In this document: positions 1-8,239 of the stretch, one piece after another
Numbering within the stretch: the stretch's first letter is position 1
Layout of the letters: each line of letters begins with the position of its first letter
Origin: Bacteroidales bacterium
Lineage (GTDB): Bacteria; Bacteroidota; Bacteroidia; Bacteroidales; Paludibacteraceae
Length of the DNA stretch: 64,000 bases
Direction: 5' to 3'
NCBI GenBank assembly: GCA_022783865.1
Contig: JALFYY010000016.1
Span: 1-64,000 of the forward strand
Notes under the pieces: model-generated
The model's database searches: none
What the model saw: only the letters and a program-made list of their open reading frames with translations
Told to the model about the DNA's origin: nothing
Position numbers and translations under genes: made by a program

Positions 1-51
1 TGCGACAGTCAACTTACCGATAATATCTAATGCGTCTTTGATAGTAGGCAT
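1..51 (-). CDS. Start of an unidentified gene, cut by the window edge
   Basis: Only the first 17 codons (MPTIKDALDIIGKLTVA) are inside the window, so the product cannot be named. The ATG at 51-49 is supported by a perfect Shine-Dalgarno sequence 8 nt upstream and by a well-spaced sigma-70-like promoter. Both are untypical of the rest of this window, whose genes lack such ribosome binding sites, so this gene may be a recent arrival from a Firmicutes-like donor. That is inference from the expression signals only. Confidence 0.55.
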   Translation of the reverse strand, partial: MPTIKDALDIIGKLTVA

Positions 52-59
52 ATCCAATT

Positions 60-67
60 ACCTCCTT
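60..67 (-). promoter_or_regulatory. Perfect Shine-Dalgarno site (AAGGAGGT)
   Basis: Read on the minus strand the bases are AAGGAGGT, ending 8 nt before the ATG at 51. Bacteroidota genes seldom use such sites, and none this strong was seen at other starts in the window. It decides the start of the truncated gene at the left edge. Confidence 0.75.
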
Positions 68-90
68 CGGTGGTACTGTTTCTTACTATT

Positions 91-119
91 ATTATACGCT
101 ATTTCTCGTCAAAAATCAA
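91..119 (-). promoter_or_regulatory. Sigma-A/sigma-70-like promoter (TTGATT, 17 nt, TATAAT)
   Basis: On the minus strand TTGATT (119-114) is followed after exactly 17 nt by TATAAT (96-91). This is the classic -35/-10 layout of Firmicutes and Proteobacteria, not the TTG/TAnnTTTG layout seen at most other promoters in this window. It points at the truncated gene at 51. Confidence 0.6.
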
Positions 120-200
120 CCATTTGTTGTGACATAGCCTTGTAATAAAGCAGTAAAAGCAAATGCTTTATCTATTACGAAAATAGTTATATTTTAGATA

Positions 201-530
201 CTAATTATTACGGCTACAATTTATTCGAATACAATCATGGTCAACTTCCCAACCAAAGATATCACTGAGGAAGTCGGCTTTCTCTTTCCATGTGTGACTA
301 TTCCAATACCCTTTGAAGAGTTTGTCCTGCCGCATCCGTTCCTCAACATATTTACGCACTTCATTATAGTTTTTTTCTTGTGGAATACGTACCGGAGATT
401 CTCCGTGATGATAGTGGTTGATTTGTATGCCTACACCGCCTTGTTCGACGTTGCCGATTTCGTTTTCTACCGTTTTCTGTTGTACGTAGTCACCAGCTAC
501 GTTGATGATGGTTTTTGCATTGTCGTCCAT
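201..530 (-). CDS. Small protein with N-terminal GDYV...GGVG peptide
   Basis: This 109-residue protein is not recognised as a named family. Its first about 35 residues contain VAGDYVQQKTVENEIGNV and then GGVG, a pattern repeated at the C-terminus of the gene just upstream in the same operon. The rest is a compact charged, probably helical domain with conserved-looking tryptophans (GYWNSHTWKEKADFL). There is no signal peptide or membrane segment, so it is probably cytoplasmic. The ATG at 530 lies 11 nt after the stop of the 358-residue gene, which suggests co-transcription at the 3' end of the type I restriction operon. I infer that the two proteins may bind a common partner or each other through the shared peptide; the sequence alone does not prove it. 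Confidence 0.75.
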   Translation of the reverse strand: MDDNAKTIINVAGDYVQQKTVENEIGNVEQGGVGIQINHYHHGESPVRIPQEKNYNEVRKYVEERMRQDKLFKGYWNSHTWKEKADFLSDIFGWEVDHDCIRINCSRNN

Positions 531-541
531 AGTGATAGAAT

Positions 542-1618
542 TTATTTGGATTGGTTATTATTTTGTGCACCGATACCACCGGCAGCTACATTGTCGATAT
601 GAGTTCCCACTTGCTTGCTGCCGGCTACGTAATCGCCTTGTACGTGTACTTCTTGCGTTACTATTTTGGTATTAGAATATGACAACGCTTTTATCTTATC
701 TTTCAGATATTGCAGAAAGAATTGTGCCATTGTGAGGACATCATCTGCCCCCAGATACCACTGCTGCGCATAAGCAATAGAGCCTTGGAAATTTTTTAAT
801 CCAGCCATTCGATTGACAGCATATGCATCCTGCGTTAATAGCGTCTGCATTGCTTCGAGTTTTGTAGGCGGATAAAGGCGGGCATTATCGGCTTCTAAAT
901 CTTTGAGGATTTGAGTCGTGCGCAACTGAATATATACATCAAAGCAGTCATTTCGCAAGCGTATAGGCAGTGTGTGAATATTCGCAATACTTTGTTCGTT
1001 TTTTTCGCCACTCATGATATATTTCCGATAACTTTCCGCCAAAAACAAGGTTTTACTAAATTCGCAAATATCGTTTGTGAGCAGTTTATGCAAATATTGA
1101 CCTATTCTCATAACGAAGAAAAAATGGTCTTGATTTACGACATCACTTGTCCTGTCGTAAAGCGATTGAGACAATGCCACCATCTCCGCGGGCGTGATTT
1201 CGCTTAGGATTAATGTCAATTCGTCGAAGACCGTATTGTTATAAACCGGTTTGACGACTTTATTATTGTAAGACAAACATGTCAGGCTATGGCAAAGATA
1301 GCATACACATTCACAATCTTGTATAAAAGTATCGGTTTCTCTCTTTGAGGGAAAAATTTGCGGTGCTATTTGTTGAAACTGATGTAGGACATATATTCTA
1401 TCGTCGTATAGGGCAAGTTTTACGACTAATAGATTTACCCATATCACCGATGGCAAAAAGAGTTGTGTTTGTTGTTGCATAGATAACATCTGAAGTAAAC
1501 AGGGCTTCCAATCAATTTGCTTGGGCTTCATAGTGCCCTCATTGACAGATGCAAAGAGTTCTTCGATATTAGCCTTCCAAACAAAATCATCTATATTGTA
1601 TGTCGGATTTTTCATCAT
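542..1618 (-). CDS. Unknown protein with C-terminal GDYV...GGIG tail
   Basis: This 358-residue soluble protein is not recognised. The body (about 1-310) looks all-helical, rich in Leu, Gln and Tyr, with a Cys cluster near residue 105 (DCECVCYLC). The last about 35 residues hold VQGDYVAGSKQVGTHIDNV followed by GGIG, matching the head of the 109-residue neighbour. Its start lies 61 nt after the hsdR stop. Two in-frame ATGs (1618 and 1615) could serve. Similar GDYV-type linker peptides occur, as I recall, in bacterial STAND/CHAT conflict proteins, so a defence role is plausible but unproven. Confidence 0.75.
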   Translation of the reverse strand: MMKNPTYNIDDFVWKANIEELFASVNEGTMKPKQIDWKPCLLQMLSMQQQTQLFLPSVIWVNLLVVKLALYDDRIYVLHQFQQIAPQIFPSKRETDTFIQDCECVCYLCHSLTCLSYNNKVVKPVYNNTVFDELTLILSEITPAEMVALSQSLYDRTSDVVNQDHFFFVMRIGQYLHKLLTNDICEFSKTLFLAESYRKYIMSGEKNEQSIANIHTLPIRLRNDCFDVYIQLRTTQILKDLEADNARLYPPTKLEAMQTLLTQDAYAVNRMAGLKNFQGSIAYAQQWYLGADDVLTMAQFFLQYLKDKIKALSYSNTKIVTQEVHVQGDYVAGSKQVGTHIDNVAAGGIGAQNNNQSK

Positions 1619-1679
1619 TAGCGTATTATTTTTTCAAATGCCCAAAAGGAAGGAGCCATTCGGCAGGAGCATAACGGGT

Positions 1680-4600
1680 TTATATATCGTTTTCCTTAAA
1701 ATTTTCCACTTGCTCCATTACTTGGCGGAAAACGTCTGTACTATATTGAGGCGGGTAGCCATTCTTTATCAAACAAACTTTGATAGCATACTTCAGTTGG
1801 CTACGTATATTCTGGTTATTGAGCCAGTCGGCAACGCTTGATTTCAAATCGATAATCTCCTTGATTTTGCGTGCTAACTTTCGGCATTCTTCATTAATGA
1901 GAATTCCGTCAATAGCCTTGTCTTCTCCATATTCGAAATTGTAGCGGTTGCGCAACATCAATAGAATGTCGTAGAACGCTTTTTCCTCAAAAGTAAGATT
2001 CAGTTTCCGGAAACTATCTCTATCTTTTTGCAACTTTTGCAGAATCTGCAAAGCCTGTTCGGTGGCATTTCTAATGATTTCATCCGATGCAGCTTCTTGT
2101 GTTTCGCCCGCTTCTTCGACACTCAGATGTTTGCGGCGTTCGTGGTATTGTTTGATGGTCTCTTCAAGCAGTTCTTTAAATTTCTTGGCTGCCGCTTGGT
2201 TGGTTTTGCCGTATTCTGTGATTTGTTTGCGCAATACCTTTGCGAGCAACTCTAATTTAGAAGCAGGCATCTGTACATCCGTCAATCTCTCGAAATACTC
2301 AGGGCTGAATATATCTTCATCTTCGCCAATCTCCAATACACTTTCGACTTTGCTATATTTCAAAGCCTCTTCCACCATAGTTGCCACCCGGCGATTCATG
2401 GTTTCTGTATCCGGCACATCGGTCCCGCTCATTTTACGAACAAATCCGGCGATTGCCATGAAACATTGCGCCAAAGCGGATTCTTCATCTGACAGATAGC
2501 CGGAAGGCTGACAGATATCGTATGCCAAGCGCATGCGTTTCACCGTTTTTAGGAAATAGGTTTTGAATGAGACTTTCTTCACTTGTTTGCCATCGTCAGA
2601 TCCCAGATTGAGCCGGTTGTTTGAGCGGAATACATATTCGGCTGCCTTTGCCAGCAAGGTATAGCGCAATGCAGGGTCGGTTTCCAGGTTGAGGAATGGC
2701 GTCAAGTCTTCTGTCCGAAAGAGGTCTCTGATGATGGACAAATGTTCTCTGAAAACCATTGTGGCTTGCTCCACATCGTCTTCGGTAGGTGCAAAAGTGT
2801 TGCCTCCTCCGCCATAGATCTTCATCGCTTCGCGCATATTATCGCGAATACCGATATAATCGATAACCATCCCATATGCTTTGCCGGGATATTTTCTGTT
2901 TACACGGCTGATGGTCTGAATCAGCGCATGTTTTTGCAAAGGCTTGTCGTTGTACAAGTACGTCAGGCATTCCACATCAAAGCCGGTGATCCACATGTCC
3001 ACCACAATCACAATGCGGAAATTGCTTTTCTCTTGTTTGAAAGCGGCATCCAATTTTTCGGAGCGTTTGTCGTTTGCCACGCCACCCAGATAGTTATACA
3101 TATCCTGCGGATCGTTCTTTCCGACACTGGCTACCATAGCCATAGTTGGCATTGCAGACAGGTCTTTCAGTTCTTCCTCGGTGCATTGTATGCCTTCGGG
3201 CGCTTTGCATTCAACAAACCATTCAGGATACTTCTCTTGGAAAACAGTAAGCAACCGATACGCTATTTCGCGCTTGGAGCAAACGATCATCGCCTTTTGT
3301 ATCCTGTCCGGGTCTGCTTTGCAGGCATTGACATAATGGTCGTGGATATCCACTGCCAGTCGTTCCAAGCGTTGCGGTTCACCCAAAATGACTTGCAGCG
3401 AACTCATGGCTTTTTTGCTGGCTTCGACATCTTCTTTGGTAGAACCTTCTTCGGCACAGCGTTTATAATACTCCTCTACCTGCCGGATCTTCTCTTCGTC
3501 GAAAAGAACTTTGGCAATCCGAGGGTGATATTTGATGGGTACCGTTATTTCGTCGGCTACGGCTTGGTCCATCGTATAGCGGTCAATCTCATTGCCAAAA
3601 GTCTGGTATGTTTCGGCGACAGGGGTTCCCGTAAATCCCACAAAAGTGGCATGCGGAAAGGCTTCGCGGAGCACTTTGGCATAAGGTTTCGACAGCAATG
3701 CTTTCATCTTGTTGTCCATGCCGGTTCCGCTATCTTCTTCCAACGAACTAAATCTGATTCGTTTAGCATTTTCCAGTTGGGTGCGGTGGGCTTCATCGCT
3801 GAAACAGATGATATTCGAGCGCTGGTTAATCAAGCCGACAGGGTCATCCTCTCTGTCACAAAACTTCTGAATGGTGCAAATATAGAACCCGCCACTCTCC
3901 CGGGCAGCCAGTTCCTGGCGCAATATTCTGCGGTTTGGTACCACACTCACTTCGCCCAATTCCAAGAACTCTTTGCTTTTGGTAAAGAGTTTACTCCCCT
4001 GTTTTTGCAGGTCTTCGCGGTCAACTATCATCAAGATTGTGGGAGAACCAATTTCTGCGGCACAACGCATGGAGAGTTGTCGTGCAAGGAATGCCATCGT
4101 GTAGGTTTTGCCGCATCCCGTAGCACCGAAATACGTTCCGCCTTTGCCATCACCTTCTCTTACCGAACGAATAATGCTATCACGGAGCAGTCTGGTAGCA
4201 AAGAATTGAGGATAACGGCATACGATTTCTTTTTCTTTGTCGTCGAATTCTTTGTCTTGGAAGTAAATATAGTCTCTGAATATCTCAAGAAAACGCTCCG
4301 GGCGATATACACCCCGTATCATCGTTTGCATCTCATCGAATGGTGATGTCGAAACCGTATCTTCGTTGTTGACTCTGCGCCATGCATAGAAATGTTCGTA
4401 TGGTGTACGCACGGTTCCAAGGCGTGTTTTTACGCCATCGCTAATACATGCCAAAGGACAATAATGAAGCAAATGCGGTATGTCTCGCCAGTAACGGATG
4501 TTTATTTGCTCCCACGCATCGTAAATCGTTGCTTTGTCGTCTGCCGGATTTTTCAATTCTATTACGCATAAGGGCATACCATTCACATAAAGGACGATGT

Positions 4601-5036
4601 CGGGGCGGCGGTTCTTGGTGTAACCGTTGTTTACATATTCCACCGTCAGTTGGTTTACCACACGGAAGATGTTTTTCTCGGGAGCAGCAAAATTAATTAG
4701 TGCAATGTCGGTTACGGTACCGTCTTTTTTGGCAAAGTTGATACCGTTCACCATCCAACCATACACTTTGTGGAGGGTGGCGAAATCGGTTTCTGCTCCA
4801 ACAAGGCGCACATTGTCTGCAATCTGTTGCACCTCATCGGCATCCACTCCAGTGTCGCTTTTCGTCAAAAACTCCGTCAAGTCGCTATCAATGAGAACTT
4901 CTTTTTGATTTTTACGGGCAATTTTATCGCCCGACAAATATGTCCAGTTCTCCTGTTCCAAGAATGCTATAAACGCATTCTCGAAATCGGACTCGCAGAA
5001 TCTGCCGTTGTAATTTATGAGTTTACTTTTTGACAT
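1680..5036 (-). CDS. hsdR: Type I restriction enzyme, R (motor/nuclease) subunit
   Basis: HsdR cleaves unmodified DNA after ATP-driven translocation, as part of an R2M2S complex. The 1118-residue protein shows the expected order. An N-terminal nuclease has PD...ELK (RPDIVLYVNG, then IELKN, about residues 144-163). The SF2 helicase has Walker A GATGCGKT near residue 304, a DEAH box (FSDEAH) near 412, and VGFTGTPV. Helicase motif VI is QTISRVNR. The C-terminal part is helical. The length fits the EcoR124-like (type IC) group. The start lies 28 nt after the stop of the 666-residue gene. No frameshift or missing catalytic residue is visible, so it should be active. Confidence 0.97.
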   Translation of the reverse strand: MSKSKLINYNGRFCESDFENAFIAFLEQENWTYLSGDKIARKNQKEVLIDSDLTEFLTKSDTGVDADEVQQIADNVRLVGAETDFATLHKVYGWMVNGINFAKKDGTVTDIALINFAAPEKNIFRVVNQLTVEYVNNGYTKNRRPDIVLYVNGMPLCVIELKNPADDKATIYDAWEQINIRYWRDIPHLLHYCPLACISDGVKTRLGTVRTPYEHFYAWRRVNNEDTVSTSPFDEMQTMIRGVYRPERFLEIFRDYIYFQDKEFDDKEKEIVCRYPQFFATRLLRDSIIRSVREGDGKGGTYFGATGCGKTYTMAFLARQLSMRCAAEIGSPTILMIVDREDLQKQGSKLFTKSKEFLELGEVSVVPNRRILRQELAARESGGFYICTIQKFCDREDDPVGLINQRSNIICFSDEAHRTQLENAKRIRFSSLEEDSGTGMDNKMKALLSKPYAKVLREAFPHATFVGFTGTPVAETYQTFGNEIDRYTMDQAVADEITVPIKYHPRIAKVLFDEEKIRQVEEYYKRCAEEGSTKEDVEASKKAMSSLQVILGEPQRLERLAVDIHDHYVNACKADPDRIQKAMIVCSKREIAYRLLTVFQEKYPEWFVECKAPEGIQCTEEELKDLSAMPTMAMVASVGKNDPQDMYNYLGGVANDKRSEKLDAAFKQEKSNFRIVIVVDMWITGFDVECLTYLYNDKPLQKHALIQTISRVNRKYPGKAYGMVIDYIGIRDNMREAMKIYGGGGNTFAPTEDDVEQATMVFREHLSIIRDLFRTEDLTPFLNLETDPALRYTLLAKAAEYVFRSNNRLNLGSDDGKQVKKVSFKTYFLKTVKRMRLAYDICQPSGYLSDEESALAQCFMAIAGFVRKMSGTDVPDTETMNRRVATMVEEALKYSKVESVLEIGEDEDIFSPEYFERLTDVQMPASKLELLAKVLRKQITEYGKTNQAAAKKFKELLEETIKQYHERRKHLSVEEAGETQEAASDEIIRNATEQALQILQKLQKDRDSFRKLNLTFEEKAFYDILLMLRNRYNFEYGEDKAIDGILINEECRKLARKIKEIIDLKSSVADWLNNQNIRSQLKYAIKVCLIKNGYPPQYSTDVFRQVMEQVENFKENDI

Positions 5037-5064
5037 ACATTCTCATGACTCTTGTTTTTAGCAA

Positions 5065-7065
5065 TCAGTTTGAAGAAATTAATTTCTGTAATCTTTCAAT
5101 TTCAGTTTCATTGACCTCATATTTCTTATAGAGATGACGTTTTAATTTCATTGACATCTTAGAAAGAATATTCTTAGGATTAATATTATGACCAAAACAT
5201 ACATTACAAACACACGTGCCTATTAGTGGTAATAAAGAAAACAAGTATGTGTATTGTTCCATAATATCCCAAGAATAATTATATATCAGCCAAATTATAA
5301 GAAAAAATAAAGCTATTGGTAAAATATAATAACATACATATATATACCGATTGTATCTTTTATAGGCTTTATCAGCCTTACTCTTTTTATCCTCCTCTAT
5401 TTTCAAATTTTTACGTTGTGCTATCAATAACTCATTTTTTATACTATACAAATCCTCTTCAACTGCATGTTTTTCTTGCTCAACTAATCTTTTTTCTTCC
5501 TCGATAGTTTCAAGTTTTTTATGCGTCAACTCATACTCGTTACGTTTATTATCGAGCTCTCTGGTAACTATTTCTATATCACTAATAGTTAGTAAAGCCT
5601 GCTCTGTGTTTTCAGTACTTATATCTTCTGGTTTTAACACTTGAGCTCTTAAATCAACCAATGTCCTCGCGGCCACATCTTTCGAAATTGTCCCGTCAGA
5701 GAGAGATTGTTTTAAATTTTCGAATTCTTTTGAAACAGAGCCTGCTATATGAGAAGATAAAACAATTTGGGCTTTTGTGACAACATCAAATGATTTCGGA
5801 TATTTATTATCACCAAAACCTTTATTCAGCTTACGCCAAATTCTGGTTGTCAGGAAATCCAAAGTAGTAACATACGGAACATATCCATTTTCTCTGAACG
5901 AAAGATCCACTTTCATTGTAGTGTTATTTCCTGTCAGCAAAATACATTCTGAACGTTCTAAACTTGTAAATTTTCTATTTTTTCTGCCTACATTGATATA
6001 ATTTATAAATTCCAAACTCTGTAGAATATTTTCTTCAGGTATGTCATTTATGTTTTGTTTCAATTCATTTGCTTTTTCTTCCGTACAAATGTTATATTGC
6101 ATATTATCCTTATCGCCGATAAAGATGTTATCAGACACTGTAATTGATGATTTTCTCAAAGCTTCATAGAACTGAGATTTTTTAGTTGTAACATCTGCTC
6201 CATCTTCGCAACCTGTAACAATCATATTCATTGCTGTGTTAGATGGATCCAATGTTTCTTTACCATCTGTAATTCTTTGGGCAGTGGCAAAGAACTTATT
6301 CACATTTGCTTCGACTTCCGGGAAGTATTTTAGTTTTATCACTTCTTTTGTGGCCTTTCGATTTATTTCTTTTACTAATCCGATAAAGTCATCAAATAAT
6401 CTTTTGTACAACTCTCCGTTGTATCCAGCAAAATGAAAAAGCATCTCCTGCTCAAGATATATTGTAAAATCATTTTTCCAACTTCCAACCTCCGCAACAT
6501 TGTCATTGTATTTTATACCAGTATATAAGACAACGCCTTCTTTTATTGTTCTTAATTGTTCTCTTATATTAGCATCATTTTGACACTCAATGATAAATGC
6601 ACTAATATAATCAGCATATTTAACTTGAGTTACATCTTCGATGATGAATTCACAAAAAGATTGTACTAGTTCTTCTTTTTCAGTTGCCGACAATCTCTGC
6701 TTTGTTTTGTCCTCGATATAACAGGTAAGTTTATCAATCAATTCGTCATTATTTTCTTTTATCGCACACGTGTCGTTGTCAGTTCCTAAAACAACATCTT
6801 CTTTAAGAAAATAATTCCCATTTTCTTTTTTACAGAATTTTTTCAAAGCCGTTTCTACAACAGATTCTGGTATTGTAAAATCATATTCCCTAACCAATCG
6901 GTTTTTTATATCTGAGGCAGAAAATGAATATAAGCCATTTTTCTTTATAATCAATTTTATAAACTCTCCCAACAGAACCAATACGTCTGTCCCATCATTG
7001 TTGTACAGTTTTCTAAACAGGGCTAATGAAGCCATCATTTTTTTACCATCATCAAACATAACCAT
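5065..7065 (-). CDS. Unknown coiled-coil membrane protein between hsdS and hsdR
   Basis: This 666-residue protein matches no family I know. A probable winged-helix-like N-terminus (about 1-90) is followed by a long soluble region and then a charged coiled coil at about 490-573, rich in Glu and Lys. Two transmembrane helices follow at about 574-597 and 605-624, and then a basic 42-residue tail. It is visibly AT-richer than hsdM and hsdR on either side, which suggests separate acquisition. It sits 40 nt after hsdS and 28 nt before hsdR, so it is likely co-transcribed with them. A membrane-anchored sensor or effector (for example abortive infection) is inference from architecture and context. 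Two possible starts, 7065 and 7059, differ by two codons. Confidence 0.8.
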   Translation of the reverse strand: MVMFDDGKKMMASLALFRKLYNNDGTDVLVLLGEFIKLIIKKNGLYSFSASDIKNRLVREYDFTIPESVVETALKKFCKKENGNYFLKEDVVLGTDNDTCAIKENNDELIDKLTCYIEDKTKQRLSATEKEELVQSFCEFIIEDVTQVKYADYISAFIIECQNDANIREQLRTIKEGVVLYTGIKYNDNVAEVGSWKNDFTIYLEQEMLFHFAGYNGELYKRLFDDFIGLVKEINRKATKEVIKLKYFPEVEANVNKFFATAQRITDGKETLDPSNTAMNMIVTGCEDGADVTTKKSQFYEALRKSSITVSDNIFIGDKDNMQYNICTEEKANELKQNINDIPEENILQSLEFINYINVGRKNRKFTSLERSECILLTGNNTTMKVDLSFRENGYVPYVTTLDFLTTRIWRKLNKGFGDNKYPKSFDVVTKAQIVLSSHIAGSVSKEFENLKQSLSDGTISKDVAARTLVDLRAQVLKPEDISTENTEQALLTISDIEIVTRELDNKRNEYELTHKKLETIEEEKRLVEQEKHAVEEDLYSIKNELLIAQRKNLKIEEDKKSKADKAYKRYNRYIYVCYYILPIALFFLIIWLIYNYSWDIMEQYTYLFSLLPLIGTCVCNVCFGHNINPKNILSKMSMKLKRHLYKKYEVNETEIERLQKLISSN

Positions 7066-7105
7066 AAACTCCTATTATTTTATTAAATCGATTGTTTTTT
7101 ACATT

Positions 7106-8239
7106 TTATAAGTTAGCGGCTCTTTGGAGCAATGCCGGACAAAGAGTTTCTATTTGTCTTCTTGCTTCTGAAGCAATTCTTTTGGCTACTTCCATACAAT
7201 GGTACAAGTTTACAACAGAGTGTTGTACCTCTATTGGTGGAAGCGGAATTTGCACACGGCACAATTCTTCCCAATCGAATGTTTCCCTTGCACTACCCCA
7301 AGAGTTGAAACGGGCATATCGGTCAAACTCACTTCGACTTAGTAATAAGTACAAGTATTCCGAACGCAAGTCATTCACGTTCTTGCTACGAAATACCGTG
7401 TATATTGAGGAAATAAGAAAAGGTCTTTCATCCGAATTCAAAGCAAGAGCAATCTTATCCCCTCTTCGTGAAGTATCAGCAACATATGCAAATTCGTCAG
7501 TGTTGACGATTTTATATGAAGTCAAAGATACTCCATCCATATTTGCTTTGGTTGGTATAAAAACCTTATCTGTGCTAATTCCTCTTACATCATCCAAGGT
7601 ATAAAGTTTTTCGGTATTTCGTTTATCATACTCTTCGATATATTCTCCAAGGGATTTGAGAGGATACTTGTTTTTGCAATCTACGATGAAGGCTTGGCAG
7701 GCATTGCTAAGCGGTTCGATGAGTGCTTCGTTTTGCTCGGCGAGGGATTTAAGACCATTATATGTATCAACCAATTCTTGTTGGACTTCAATCGTGGGGA
7801 GAGAGACTAATATGTCTTTAAAATCTTTCTCCAGAAGATTACCTCGAATAGAACCATCAGTATGAAACCATGCCAATCGACCAAATTCCTCTCTACTAAA
7901 AACCATTTCTAAATATTCCGGAAGAATTTTATCTCTCTTCTCGTCTTTAATATGAAACGTATAGTAAGCAGGGGAAACGGCTAAGTTTTCACGAGAGTTA
8001 TTATATGCTAACGGTATTGTTACATCACGTCCTACATGCATAAGATTACAAGCATAGTAACCATATGGAACCAATTTATACTTACATATATCCACATCCG
8101 TCATGTTTGCTACAGTAGGTATAAAGCCTTTTTCTATATTTATACCACTTATTTCTATATGGTCAATGTTCCCTACACGAAAAGTTTGTTCTTCGATATA
8201 GTCTCCGAGGCGCACCCATTGTGTTTTACTCGCATTCAT
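7106..8239 (-). CDS. hsdS: Type I restriction enzyme, S (specificity) subunit
   Basis: HsdS sets the DNA target for both methylation and cleavage. The 377 residues form two similar halves. Each begins with (S)LGDYIEE or RLGDYIEE, carries a target-recognition domain containing IPTxANMxxV, and ends with a helical spacer preceded by LP(T/P)IEVQ. That is the usual two-half-site layout. The recognition domains are AT-rich, as is common. It overlaps the end of hsdM by 14 nt, so the two are translationally coupled. No recombinase gene or inverted partial hsdS copy is nearby, so phase variation by shuffling is not suggested. Confidence 0.95.
   Translation of the reverse strand: MNASKTQWVRLGDYIEEQTFRVGNIDHIEISGINIEKGFIPTVANMTDVDICKYKLVPYGYYACNLMHVGRDVTIPLAYNNSRENLAVSPAYYTFHIKDEKRDKILPEYLEMVFSREEFGRLAWFHTDGSIRGNLLEKDFKDILVSLPTIEVQQELVDTYNGLKSLAEQNEALIEPLSNACQAFIVDCKNKYPLKSLGEYIEEYDKRNTEKLYTLDDVRGISTDKVFIPTKANMDGVSLTSYKIVNTDEFAYVADTSRRGDKIALALNSDERPFLISSIYTVFRSKNVNDLRSEYLYLLLSRSEFDRYARFNSWGSARETFDWEELCRVQIPLPPIEVQHSVVNLYHCMEVAKRIASEARRQIETLCPALLQRAANL

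Noticed and set aside
2742..4346. 534-codon open frame opposite hsdR
   Set aside because: Antisense shadow of a well-supported restriction gene; its translation has no family resemblance or normal start region.
7106..8239. Phase-variable hsdS locus
   Set aside because: No inverted partial hsdS copy and no recombinase gene nearby.
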